NCBI GenBank assembly: GCA_013141385.1
Contig: JABFRB010000014.1
Coordinates: 62,001-126,000, forward strand
From: Bacteroidales bacterium
GTDB lineage: Bacteria; Bacteroidota; Bacteroidia; Bacteroidales; Tenuifilaceae
Length of the DNA: 64,000 nt
Direction: 5' to 3'
The notes under the pieces are model-generated. The model did not search any database. It was not told the DNA's origin and worked only from the letters and a program-made list of their open reading frames with translations. The position numbers and the translations under genes were made by a program. Below are positions 30,224 to 38,264 of the stretch, in pieces. How positions within the stretch are numbered: the first letter of the stretch is position 1; each line of letters begins with the position of its first letter.

Positions 30224-30673
30224 ATGGAATTTTCACATATCGACGATAAGGGTAAGGCCAACATGGTAGACGTTGGTAATAAGCCCAACCAACAACGTCT
30301 GGCAAAGGCAGCTGGTTTTATTAGACTTAACAATGAAGTTGTAAAACTTATTCAGGAGAATCAGATAAAAAAGGGCGATGTTCTTACATTGAGCGAGATT
30401 GCCGGAATCCAAGCGGCAAAACAAACCCAGCATCTAATTCCACTTTGTCACACCCTAATGCTTACCAAGGTTGATGTTAAAGCAACCCTCACCGATAATG
30501 GGGTTAAAATTGAAAGCCTTGTTAAATGCGTTGGTCAAACTGGCGTTGAAATGGAGGCGTTAACAGCCGTTTCTGTTGCTCTTTTAACAGTCTATGATAT
30601 GTGCAAAGCGGTTGATAAAGAGATGGAGATAAGTAGTATTAGACTTATTGAAAAAACTAAAAAGGATATTTAA
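30224..30673 (+). CDS. moaC: Cyclic pyranopterin monophosphate synthase MoaC
   Basis: A 149-residue enzyme that, with MoaA, makes cyclic pyranopterin monophosphate. Family signatures are MVDVGNKPNQQRLAKAAG, AAKQTQHLIPLCHTLMLTKV (His residues of the active site), GQTGVEMEALTAVSVALLTV and YDMCKAVDKEM. The 106-base gap from moaA holds a low-complexity T/G-rich stretch with repeated GTGTTG words but no obvious gene. Confidence 0.95.
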   Translation: MEFSHIDDKGKANMVDVGNKPNQQRLAKAAGFIRLNNEVVKLIQENQIKKGDVLTLSEIAGIQAAKQTQHLIPLCHTLMLTKVDVKATLTDNGVKIESLVKCVGQTGVEMEALTAVSVALLTVYDMCKAVDKEMEISSIRLIEKTKKDI

Positions 30674-30721
30674 AAACTATTAATATTCATGTTTAGTAAA
30701 CTTATAATGATAAGTTCAATT

Positions 30722-30850
30722 GCCGTCGGCTTTAGCCAACGGTCGCAAAAGATGAAACTGAATTTAGGGCTTTAGCCCCTATTTGCTTCCCAAGATACGG
30801 TTAAAACTTTTTGTTTTACAATATATCTTAAAATTAGGGCTCATAGCCCA
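30722..30850. repeat. REP-like hairpins upstream of the RAYT gene
   Basis: Three short palindromes stand in a row: GTCGGCTTTAGCCAAC (about 30724-30740), TAGGGCTTTAGCCCCTA (30765-30781) and AGGGCTCATAGCCC (30836-30849). The GGCTTTAGCC core recurs in the downstream block. Such hairpins are the usual recognition sites of the adjacent REP-associated transposase. Confidence 0.7.
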
Positions 30851-30867
30851 GTTTAAAACATACAAAC

Positions 30868-31314
30868 ATGAGTTGGGTTAGAATATGGATACACATGGTT
30901 TTTTCCACAAAAAATGGAGAGCCCTGCCTAAATTCTTCATTAATCAGAGATCAACTCTTTCAACACATCAGAAATAATGCTGAAAAGAAAGGAATATGGT
31001 TGGATTGTGTTAATGGCTATCAAGAACATGTCCATTGCCTAATTTCAGTAGGGAAAGATCAAACAATAAGTAATGTTGCTCAACTGATTAAGGGTGAATC
31101 ATCGTACTGGATAAATCAGCAAAAACTAATACCTTATAAGTTTGCTTGGCAAGATGATTACTGGGCAGTTGGAGTCAGCGAAAGCCATTTAGATTCGGTC
31201 AGAAATTATATCAATACCCAGTATGAGCATCACCGAATGAAACCATTTGCCGAGGAAATAGATGAGTTTATGAGAAAATATGGTTGGGAAACAGTAAAAG
31301 CATCTAAGAAATGA
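30868..31314 (+). CDS. REP-associated / IS200-like tyrosine transposase (Y1, RAYT)
   Basis: A 148-residue HUH-family single-strand nuclease. The metal-binding HUH motif is HVHCL (His54 and His56) and the nucleophile region is YINTQ (Tyr114), followed by YEHH. The N-terminus SWVRIWIHMVFSTKNGEP is typical of Bacteroidota RAYT/IS200-like proteins. It lies between moaC and the MOSC-MogA gene and is flanked on both sides by hairpins with the same GGCTTTAGCC core. There is no accompanying TnpB. Confidence 0.9.
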   Translation: MSWVRIWIHMVFSTKNGEPCLNSSLIRDQLFQHIRNNAEKKGIWLDCVNGYQEHVHCLISVGKDQTISNVAQLIKGESSYWINQQKLIPYKFAWQDDYWAVGVSESHLDSVRNYINTQYEHHRMKPFAEEIDEFMRKYGWETVKASKK

Positions 31315-31411
31315 GGCTAAAGCCATATTGTAGTTTATTATACCCGTTGGCTAAAGCCAACGGGAATTAATGGCGATTAAAAAGACAAACTACAATCTAG
31401 CTTTAGGCCAA
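31315..31411. repeat. Nested REP-like hairpins downstream of the RAYT gene
   Basis: Right after the stop there is GGCTAAAGCC (31315-31324). A perfect palindrome with 10-bp arms CCCGTTGGCT / AGCCAACGGG lies at 31343-31364. Outer arms ATTGTAGTTT (31328-31337) and AAACTACAAT (31387-31396) pair with each other, with a further AGCTTTAGGCC behind. Together they form a large cruciform-like structure with the small hairpin nested inside. Confidence 0.75.
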
Positions 31412-31439
31412 TTGTATTAATTAAACTAAAAACTAAATC

Positions 31440-32381
31440 ATGCTAGAAGAACAAAAAATTACCATCCTTTCAGTAAATATATCAGAAAAGAAAGGCACCA
31501 TAAAAACCCCAATAGATAAAATAGCATTAAACGAACTTGGCGTTTTAGGCGATGCTCACGCTGGTGAATGGCATCGTCAGGTAAGCCTATTGGGGTTGGA
31601 AAGTATTGATCGGTTTAGATCAACAACTAAACGTGAAATAAATTTTGGCGATTTTGCAGAAAATATTACCACCCAGGGTATAGAACTGGTTAACACAAAA
31701 CCAGGCGACCTATTTATTGGAAACGGTGTTGAACTTGAAGTTACCCAAATAGGTAAATCGTGCCATGGCGATGGTTGTGCAATATACCGCGAAGTTGGCA
31801 ACTGCGTTATGCCCAAAGAGGGTATATTTTGCAGGGTTTTAAAAAACGGAACACTGAAAGCGGGCGATGAGTTAACCTTTTACCCGAAAATCTACAAAGT
31901 ACAGGTTTTAACCCTTAGCGATAGGGGAAGTCGTGGTGTGTATGAGGATAAAAGCGGACCAGAAGTGATTAATCTAGTTAAAGAGTTTTTCGATAGCATT
32001 AGCTGGCAGCATACCATTGACTATGGGGTAATTCCAGATGATGAGAATATGCTACGAGTTCACCTCGAAAAAGCAAAAGATTTAAACTACGATTTGCTTA
32101 TAACAACAGGTGGCACAGGAATTGGCCCAAGGGATATTACCCCAGATATAGTAAAGCAGGTAATGGATAAAGAAATTCCGGGTATCATGGAGATGATAAG
32201 AGTAAAATATGGTGCCGAAAAACCAAATGCATTGCTAAGCCGTGGTGTTGCTGGGTTAATGGGAAACACATTTGTTTACACCCTACCGGGAAGTGTAAAA
32301 GCGGTAAAAGAGTATATGACCGAGATTATAAAAACCCAAAAGCACCTATTTTTAATGAGAATGGGGATTGATAGTCATTAA
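31440..32381 (+). CDS. MOSC - MogA/MoaB fusion protein (molybdenum cofactor)
   Basis: A 313-residue two-domain protein. Residues about 1-145 are a MOSC domain (GVLGDAHAGEWHRQVSLL, FAENITTQGI, a Cys-rich stretch around CHGDGC and CRVL), a sulfur-carrier fold also found in Moco sulfurases and YiiM. Residues about 150-313 are a MogA/MoaB-type molybdopterin adenylyltransferase (VLTLSDRGSRGVYEDKSGPE, LLITTGGTGIGPRDITPD, and PGSVKAVKEY). The MogA half adenylates molybdopterin for MoeA, encoded in the same cluster. The fusion is known in Bacteroidota. Confidence 0.92.
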   Translation: MLEEQKITILSVNISEKKGTIKTPIDKIALNELGVLGDAHAGEWHRQVSLLGLESIDRFRSTTKREINFGDFAENITTQGIELVNTKPGDLFIGNGVELEVTQIGKSCHGDGCAIYREVGNCVMPKEGIFCRVLKNGTLKAGDELTFYPKIYKVQVLTLSDRGSRGVYEDKSGPEVINLVKEFFDSISWQHTIDYGVIPDDENMLRVHLEKAKDLNYDLLITTGGTGIGPRDITPDIVKQVMDKEIPGIMEMIRVKYGAEKPNALLSRGVAGLMGNTFVYTLPGSVKAVKEYMTEIIKTQKHLFLMRMGIDSH

Positions 32382-32445
32382 TTAAGGGAAAGTGAAAAGC
32401 GGAAAGTGAAAAGTTGACAATTAACGACTAAAGTATAATAATCCC

Positions 32446-33399
32446 ATGAATCGTTTCGATAGGGTTTCGGCAATACTTATTCTGCTTCAAACAAAGAAGT
32501 GGGTTACTGCCAATGAAATATCGGAGCGGTTTGATGTTAGCAAAAGAACCATTTATAGAGATCTTCAAACACTCCAAGAAGCAGGAATCCCAATAGGTGC
32601 CGAAGCAGGAAAAGGATATTTTATAGTTGAAGGTTTTCATCTGCCCCCTGTAATGTTTACCCCCGATGAGGCAAGTTCGCTCATTCTTGCAGGAAAACTT
32701 ATCGAAAAGATGGCCGATCAATCTATCGGGAAAGGATACAATTCTGCCCTTGAAAAAATTCGTGCAATACTTCCTGAGAAAGAGAAGATCTACTTAGAAA
32801 AACTAGATAAAGGAATCGAGGTTTTTTATAGTTCCTCTTTAATTTCACCCGATTTAGCTAGTAATATTCTATCTGAAATTCAACGTGCTCTTGCCAATAA
32901 ACAGGTTATTACTATCGATTACCATTCGCTTCATAAAGACGAAACCATTACAAATCGTGATATTGAGCCCATAGTCCTGTGCTTTTACAGCATGCACTGG
33001 CATCTAATAGCCTATTGTAGGCTACGTAGTGAGTTTCGTGATTTCAGAGTCGATAGAATGAAAAGGGTAACCCTAACCAATGAAATCGCTCCAAAAAGGG
33101 AAATCCAAAATGCTCGACAATTCTTCAGCACCCTAGATGAAAAGGCTGATTTAAGAGAGATTGTTCTAAAAATTGATAAGAAAACCTCCGCACATCTTTC
33201 AAACTCCAAATACTACTACGGCTTTATATCCGAAACTGAATTTGAGGATTACAATGAGTTGTACCTTATCTCCTCCGATCTGGATTATACCGCACGCTGG
33301 CTTCTATCGTTACCCGAAGGTTTAGAAATCATCTCGCCCGATGAGTTAAAAACAAAATTCATCGATCTAATAAAATCTCTCAAAAATCGATTTCTATAA
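32446..33399 (+). CDS. HTH-WYL transcriptional regulator (YafY/PafC type)
   Basis: A 317-residue regulator. Residues about 3-58 form a winged helix (NEISERFDVSKRTIYRDLQT) with a following wing (GAEAGKGYF). Residues about 145-215 are a WYL domain (VITIDYHSLHKDE, then WHLIAYCRLRSEFRDFRVDR), and a WCX-like C-terminal extension follows (YTARWLLSLPEGLEIISPDE). WYL domains sense ligands, often nucleic acids or nucleotides. It lies 64 bases after the MOSC-MogA gene, but no functional link to molybdenum is shown. Confidence 0.9.
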   Translation: MNRFDRVSAILILLQTKKWVTANEISERFDVSKRTIYRDLQTLQEAGIPIGAEAGKGYFIVEGFHLPPVMFTPDEASSLILAGKLIEKMADQSIGKGYNSALEKIRAILPEKEKIYLEKLDKGIEVFYSSSLISPDLASNILSEIQRALANKQVITIDYHSLHKDETITNRDIEPIVLCFYSMHWHLIAYCRLRSEFRDFRVDRMKRVTLTNEIAPKREIQNARQFFSTLDEKADLREIVLKIDKKTSAHLSNSKYYYGFISETEFEDYNELYLISSDLDYTARWLLSLPEGLEIISPDELKTKFIDLIKSLKNRFL

Positions 33400-33477
33400 A
33401 ACCTACTGACATAGGGTTGTCACTTCCGTTTATTAAATTTGCACTAAGAAACTCAAACTAGAATAAAAAATTAGCAA

Positions 33478-33600
33478 CCTAACGTCAGCTCTATGTAAGG
33501 TGTCATCCTGAGAGAAGCGAAGGATCTACAGATGCTTCACTCCGTTCAGCATGACAAAGCAACAATCTAGTGCTATACTTAGATCGAATTCACGTTAGGT
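33478..33600. repeat. MITE/REP-like element with 9-bp terminal inverted repeats
   Basis: ACCTAACGT (33478-33486) and ACGTTAGGT (33592-33600) bracket a 123-bp segment. Inside, TGTCATCCTGA (33501) pairs imperfectly with TCAGCATGACA (33546-33556), one mismatch. The inner GTCATCCTGAG...ATGACA unit is a familiar dispersed intergenic repeat type in Bacteroidota. The whole 33400-33890 stretch has no credible gene. Confidence 0.6.
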
Positions 33601-33652
33601 AATATGAATAATGGTTTTGTTTTAAGATGTTGTGGAAAAATAAAGAAATATC

Positions 33653-33720
33653 GCCACTAAGACTCAAAGGCACAAAAAAATAAACTTGCTTGAACTTCGT
33701 GTCTTCGTGACTTTGTGGCA
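33653..33720. repeat. Imperfect inverted repeat of GCCACTAAGACT type
   Basis: GCCACTAAGACTCAAAGGCA (33653-33672) is an imperfect reverse complement of the segment 33699-33720, which reads GTGTCTTCGTGACTTTGTGG and so on. This is a second, unrelated dispersed-repeat type in the same gap. It is followed at about 33785-33860 by a low-complexity TCTTC/GGTCTTC-rich run. Confidence 0.55.
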
Positions 33721-33890
33721 AAACCTATTACACAATTTGCTAAAACACAACCTGAAAAATTAACAACTTAATATCTGTATCCAATGCCCGACTTCCGTCA
33801 TCGTTCTTTCGACCTCGGTCTTCATTCTCCCGTCTTCGGACTTCGGTCTTCCGTCTTCTTACCCTCAAACACCCATAAAAAACCAAACAT

Positions 33891-34241
33891 ATGAAAGAAA
33901 TTGTAACCGACACAAAACAAATTGCTTACTGCGGACTTTACTGTGGTTCTTGTAATAGATACCTTAAAGGCTCATGCCCCGGATGCGCTGGCAACGAAAA
34001 AGCAACATGGTGTAAAATTCGTTCCTGCAATATGGAACATGGTTATGCCAGCTGCGCCGATTGCAAAGAATTCTCCAACCCGATGGACTGCAAAAAATTC
34101 AACAACTTTGTATCCAAAATCTTTGCATTTGTCTTTAAATCCGACAGAGCCGCCTGTATCAACATGATTAAAAGCAATGGATACGAGAGTTTTGCAAACT
34201 ATATGGCCGAAAATAAACTTCAAAGTGTTAAGAGGAAATAG
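33891..34241 (+). CDS. DUF3795 cysteine-rich protein
   Basis: A 116-residue protein, cytosolic by sequence. It holds eleven cysteines arranged as YCGLYCGSCNRYLKGSCPGC, then WCKIRSC, CADCKEF and DCKKF, the pattern of DUF3795, which probably binds zinc or an iron-sulfur cluster. The C-terminus ends SYESFANYMAENKL-like. Its biological role is unknown. It is flanked by repeat-rich intergenic DNA and a strong terminator. Confidence 0.85.
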   Translation: MKEIVTDTKQIAYCGLYCGSCNRYLKGSCPGCAGNEKATWCKIRSCNMEHGYASCADCKEFSNPMDCKKFNNFVSKIFAFVFKSDRAACINMIKSNGYESFANYMAENKLQSVKRK

Positions 34242-34297
34242 GTTTGTACTTTCTAACCTAAACTGACAATAATTTACAGTCAATCTCTTTCCATTAT

Positions 34298-34336
34298 AAA
34301 AGAGGATACTTCAAAACCGAAGAGTATCCTCTTTTT
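34298..34336 (+). terminator. Rho-independent terminator after DUF3795
   Basis: A 13-bp perfect stem (34298-34310 with 34323-34335) with a 12-base loop and a terminal T run. It ends the DUF3795 transcript and isolates the RHS locus that follows. Confidence 0.85.
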
Positions 34337-34712
34337 CTATACCATCCACTTCGATTTCTAAATAAATATGAGCTATCATGGAAAGAATCCATTTTATAAT
34401 TCCCCCTAAGTGTCAGACAGACTGTGATATTGAATATATATCCAAACCATTAAAGTCCTATAGTATAACAAAATAAATTCATTTTTGCAAAGTGTTTAGA
34501 AACACTTGATTATTTAGGCAATAGATTGGCGTTTTTATATAATTTTAATATTGGCTTTGTTTTTGATGTAATAATTCTAATAGAAGCACATTAAAACAAC
34601 TTATTTTCCGTTTCCAATAGAAAACAATAAAAAAATATTGTACTTAAAAGACCGTTAAATTCCGATTTAAAGGCACACAAACTTAAAACGAGGTATACTA
34701 AAAACTAATATT
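34337..34712. other. AT-rich leader ahead of the RHS locus
   Basis: No gene is visible. An 8-bp perfect dyad AAGTGTTT/AAACACTT stands at 34490-34507, directly after CATTTTTG, a near-match to the -7 consensus. The dyad could be an operator for the toxin locus. Otherwise only AT-rich sequence is seen. Confidence 0.35.
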
Positions 34713-37700
34713 ATGAGTAAATTTAAACCATCCTTAATGATTTTTTTCCTATCTCTTGCTTTCTACATTGACCTTAATGCCCAGGAGAAGGACTTTGTCC
34801 CTAATTTCATTCCACCTTCACCTACCGCTTACGAGCTAGGAAAATATGGGCAGATACCTATTGGAATGTTTACAGGAACACCAAATATTAGCATACCTCT
34901 CTACGAGTATAAAACAAAAAATTTATCTGTCCCAATCTCTTTGAGTTATAGTTCCAATGGGATAAAGGTAGATCAGATCGAAACTAATGTTGGACAAAGT
35001 TGGAGCCTAAATGCTGGTGGGGTAATAACTAGAATTGTTAGAGGAAAGCCCGATGAACAGGAACAATCCTATTTCCCAGAGCAGGATATTGCAACAGCAG
35101 GAGTTCAAAGTCCAATGGCAATTCAATATTTTTATAATATTGGTAATAGTAATGGTGAATTGGATTCAGAAACTGATCTTTTCATGTTCAACTTTAAGAG
35201 TCACTCCGGTAAATTCGTTTACGATCATCATAAAAAAATTATACTAATACCTTATCAGGATCTAAAAATTGAACCATATTCTGAATTAGATAATCTAGGG
35301 CAAGAACGATTAGGGTTCAGAATTACTACCTCCGATGGAATAAACTACTATTTTTTGGATGATGAGCAAACCATTTATAGGACTTCGAATGCAGGACATT
35401 CAACACCTGAAACGCAAACTACAGCATGGTACCTCTCTCGGATTGAGCATCCAACAGGTGATAAAATTGAATTTGTGTATGATAGTCAGGGCTACGAATA
35501 TGTTTCCTCTCAATCAGAAACACTTGATGTTATTTTCCCCGATGGACAAAGAGGGTGTAGTGGGCAATTTTATGGGGGATATACTTATGCAACAATATTA
35601 AACCACTCCCAGATACGCGGTAAAGTCTTGAAGGAAATAAAGAGTAACAATCCTTACAGCGGGAGGTTAAACTTTGAATCAACGTTTCAGCACCCAGACC
35701 CTGACTTGGGTGGTTATAAACTGATAAACGCAATAACAGTTAGCGATAAAGACAATAATATTGTTGAACAAAATTCCTTTCAATACATTACAACTAGTAA
35801 TTATAGAGTATTCCTAAGTAAGATTACTTTTAAAGATCCTTCAAAGAACTATCAGTTTGACTACATCAATTCTGAGGGTTTACCTAAACGACTCTCGTTT
35901 AGTCAGGATCATTGGGGATACTACAATGGACAACAAAACACACATTTAGTTCCTCATATAACAGACCATTTTGCCTTCATGCTTCGGGATGGAGCCAATA
36001 AGGAAGTAAATAGTACTGTCTCAATGAATGGGATATTAAGAAAAGTGATCTATCCTACAAAAGGTTATAATTTGCTGGAATACGAACAGAACTCATACTA
36101 TGGTAGCAAGGTAATACCTGCTCATGGAACATCTATAGATTTAGAAGCAATAACCCCTGACGAGTTTGGATCTTCCTATGACCAAGTTCAAACTATACAT
36201 GTTGGATTCAACCAAACACTTTCAGTTAACGTAGTTGTCAACTTCAATATAGCCTGCGATACTACATTGAATACCGGATTTCATACCGCTGCAACGCTTA
36301 CCGTTAAAAATCTCCAAACCAATGAGATTCTAAACTTTTCCACTCGAAATAGTAGCGGGATTTATATCCCTCGCGAAGAAGGAAACTTGTTTTCACCAGG
36401 GGGCATTCATAATAACTGCTTTTTAACAAATGTTCCCGTTGGTGATTATGAAGTAAAACTTCATCCAACTTATCAGTGCGTATTCTCAAGTGCACATTTA
36501 TCCTATTATGATCAACCTGAAACCACCATTCAAGCCAATATCGAAACAGGGGGTATACGAATAAAAAGGGTGACAGCCCATGATCCTGTTCAAAATATTG
36601 ATAATGTTACCCGTTACTACTATGGCCCTATGAATAACCTTACACAGTTTAGTGCCGATGAAGGACAAAAAGCGTATTACATATCAAATAGTATAGAAAG
36701 ATTTCCATGTATAGCTGCGGGGGAGCATGCCGATATTGAACATGTTATTCTTAGTTCGAGCAGTTTAACAAACCTATTCAACACAGGAAGTAATAATATA
36801 TACTACCCATATGTTACACTTAGCCAGGGTGGAGATAATTTTGAGAATGGAGGTGAGGAGCATGAATTCATTTTACACCGAGATAGTCCTGGAAATTCTA
36901 GATGGGGTGAAGATATCAAAGGTGCCCCTTGGACAAATTTTGGTTGGGACAACGGGTTAGAGAAAAACATTAAGGTTTTTAAAAAAGATGCCAGCAATGG
37001 TTTGGTTGTTTTAAATGAAACTAATAATCACTATAAAACGGATGAACGAAATTATAGTGAGGTATCTGGTTTTTCGGTTAGAAAAAAATTCGAAATGGTT
37101 TTAGGTGCAAATCCAGTTTATACTTGTACGGATGATGATGTCACTTCAAAAACCATTGATTTTTATTGCTCAACAGACCATGTTCATTCTTGGTATTTAG
37201 GAGAACCCATGCTATGCATAGCCAGAAATGCCAATAATACATTCCGATTTATTTATCATCCATGTTACGGACTGGCACCATACACAGTAATCACTCTTCC
37301 GCAAAACCTCTCTAACCTTGATATAACAGAATATAAAAATCTCTCCTACTGGAACTACCTCGATAGTACTGCAACCAAGCAGTACGATATTAACGGTGAG
37401 AACCCCGTTACGACTACAACTCGCTATTTCTACGACAACCCATCTCATATCCAACTCACACGCACAGAGACTACTGGTAGCGATGGTAAAACTATAACAA
37501 CCAAAACTCATTACCCCGATGATGACCTAACCAGCCTAGGATTTACCTCAACCCAAAATCAGCTAATTAAACGGTTAGGTGGTGGAGAAAACGGTCTACA
37601 CCGTATAGCAGAAGCCGTTCAGACCGAGCAGATGGTTGATGGCAATATAACATCCACTCAACGAACCCTTTATAAGGATTGGGTTCAAAACGGCGATACC

Positions 37701-38207
37701 CTCATCCTCCCTGAGATAATTCAAACATCAACAAGAGGTAGCAGTTTGGAAAACCGTGCCAGATATAAACAATACGATGAACATGGGAATCCACTTGAGG
37801 TATCAAAGGAAAATGATGTTGTTAGCTCATACTATTGGGGTTATGGCTACCGTTTCCCTGTAGTAAAGGCAGATAATATCTCCTATAATATTCTGGCAAC
37901 AGCCATTCAAAACTCGCTGCCTGCCAGCTTTACCTCTTTGGATGCACTTCTCGATGTAATTGTTTCATCGGGAGCATCAGATTCGCGATGGACTCTATTC
38001 AACAGAAACCTAAGGGCTAACTCCTCTCTCAGTGGCAGGATGATTACCACCTATACCTTTAGCCCAATGATAGGCATCACCTCTCAAACCGATCCCAACG
38101 GTATCACTACCTACTACGAGTACGACAGTTTTGGAAGGCTTTACCAAATCAAGGATCACGAGGGTAACATCCTAAAGAGATACGATTACAACTATAAACA
38201 ACCTTAA
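34713..38207 (+). CDS. YD/RHS-repeat protein with SpvB/TcB-like N-terminus
   Basis: A 1164-residue exported protein with a signal peptide (1-23, cut near LNAQ). The N-terminus (ELGKYGQIPIGMFTGTPNIS, then LSVPISLSYSSNGIKVDQ and GQSWSLNAGGVITRIVRG, residues about 43-111) resembles the start of SpvB/TcB proteins, where SLSYSSG...GWSL is the hallmark. YD-type repeats accumulate in the last ~300 residues (DEHGNPLEVSKENDV, DPNGITTYYEYDSFGRLYQI). It ends in a YD repeat with no RHS core and no toxin tip, so it looks like the B half of a bipartite cocoon. The next gene, 57 bases on, is the C-type half. Confidence 0.8.
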   Translation: MSKFKPSLMIFFLSLAFYIDLNAQEKDFVPNFIPPSPTAYELGKYGQIPIGMFTGTPNISIPLYEYKTKNLSVPISLSYSSNGIKVDQIETNVGQSWSLNAGGVITRIVRGKPDEQEQSYFPEQDIATAGVQSPMAIQYFYNIGNSNGELDSETDLFMFNFKSHSGKFVYDHHKKIILIPYQDLKIEPYSELDNLGQERLGFRITTSDGINYYFLDDEQTIYRTSNAGHSTPETQTTAWYLSRIEHPTGDKIEFVYDSQGYEYVSSQSETLDVIFPDGQRGCSGQFYGGYTYATILNHSQIRGKVLKEIKSNNPYSGRLNFESTFQHPDPDLGGYKLINAITVSDKDNNIVEQNSFQYITTSNYRVFLSKITFKDPSKNYQFDYINSEGLPKRLSFSQDHWGYYNGQQNTHLVPHITDHFAFMLRDGANKEVNSTVSMNGILRKVIYPTKGYNLLEYEQNSYYGSKVIPAHGTSIDLEAITPDEFGSSYDQVQTIHVGFNQTLSVNVVVNFNIACDTTLNTGFHTAATLTVKNLQTNEILNFSTRNSSGIYIPREEGNLFSPGGIHNNCFLTNVPVGDYEVKLHPTYQCVFSSAHLSYYDQPETTIQANIETGGIRIKRVTAHDPVQNIDNVTRYYYGPMNNLTQFSADEGQKAYYISNSIERFPCIAAGEHADIEHVILSSSSLTNLFNTGSNNIYYPYVTLSQGGDNFENGGEEHEFILHRDSPGNSRWGEDIKGAPWTNFGWDNGLEKNIKVFKKDASNGLVVLNETNNHYKTDERNYSEVSGFSVRKKFEMVLGANPVYTCTDDDVTSKTIDFYCSTDHVHSWYLGEPMLCIARNANNTFRFIYHPCYGLAPYTVITLPQNLSNLDITEYKNLSYWNYLDSTATKQYDINGENPVTTTTRYFYDNPSHIQLTRTETTGSDGKTITTKTHYPDDDLTSLGFTSTQNQLIKRLGGGENGLHRIAEAVQTEQMVDGNITSTQRTLYKDWVQNGDTLILPEIIQTSTRGSSLENRARYKQYDEHGNPLEVSKENDVVSSYYWGYGYRFPVVKADNISYNILATAIQNSLPASFTSLDALLDVIVSSGASDSRWTLFNRNLRANSSLSGRMITTYTFSPMIGITSQTDPNGITTYYEYDSFGRLYQIKDHEGNILKRYDYNYKQP

Positions 38208-38264
38208 AGAGTAGAGCAATCATATTGTATATAAGCGAAACCAAAAGAATTTAACACTACCGCT

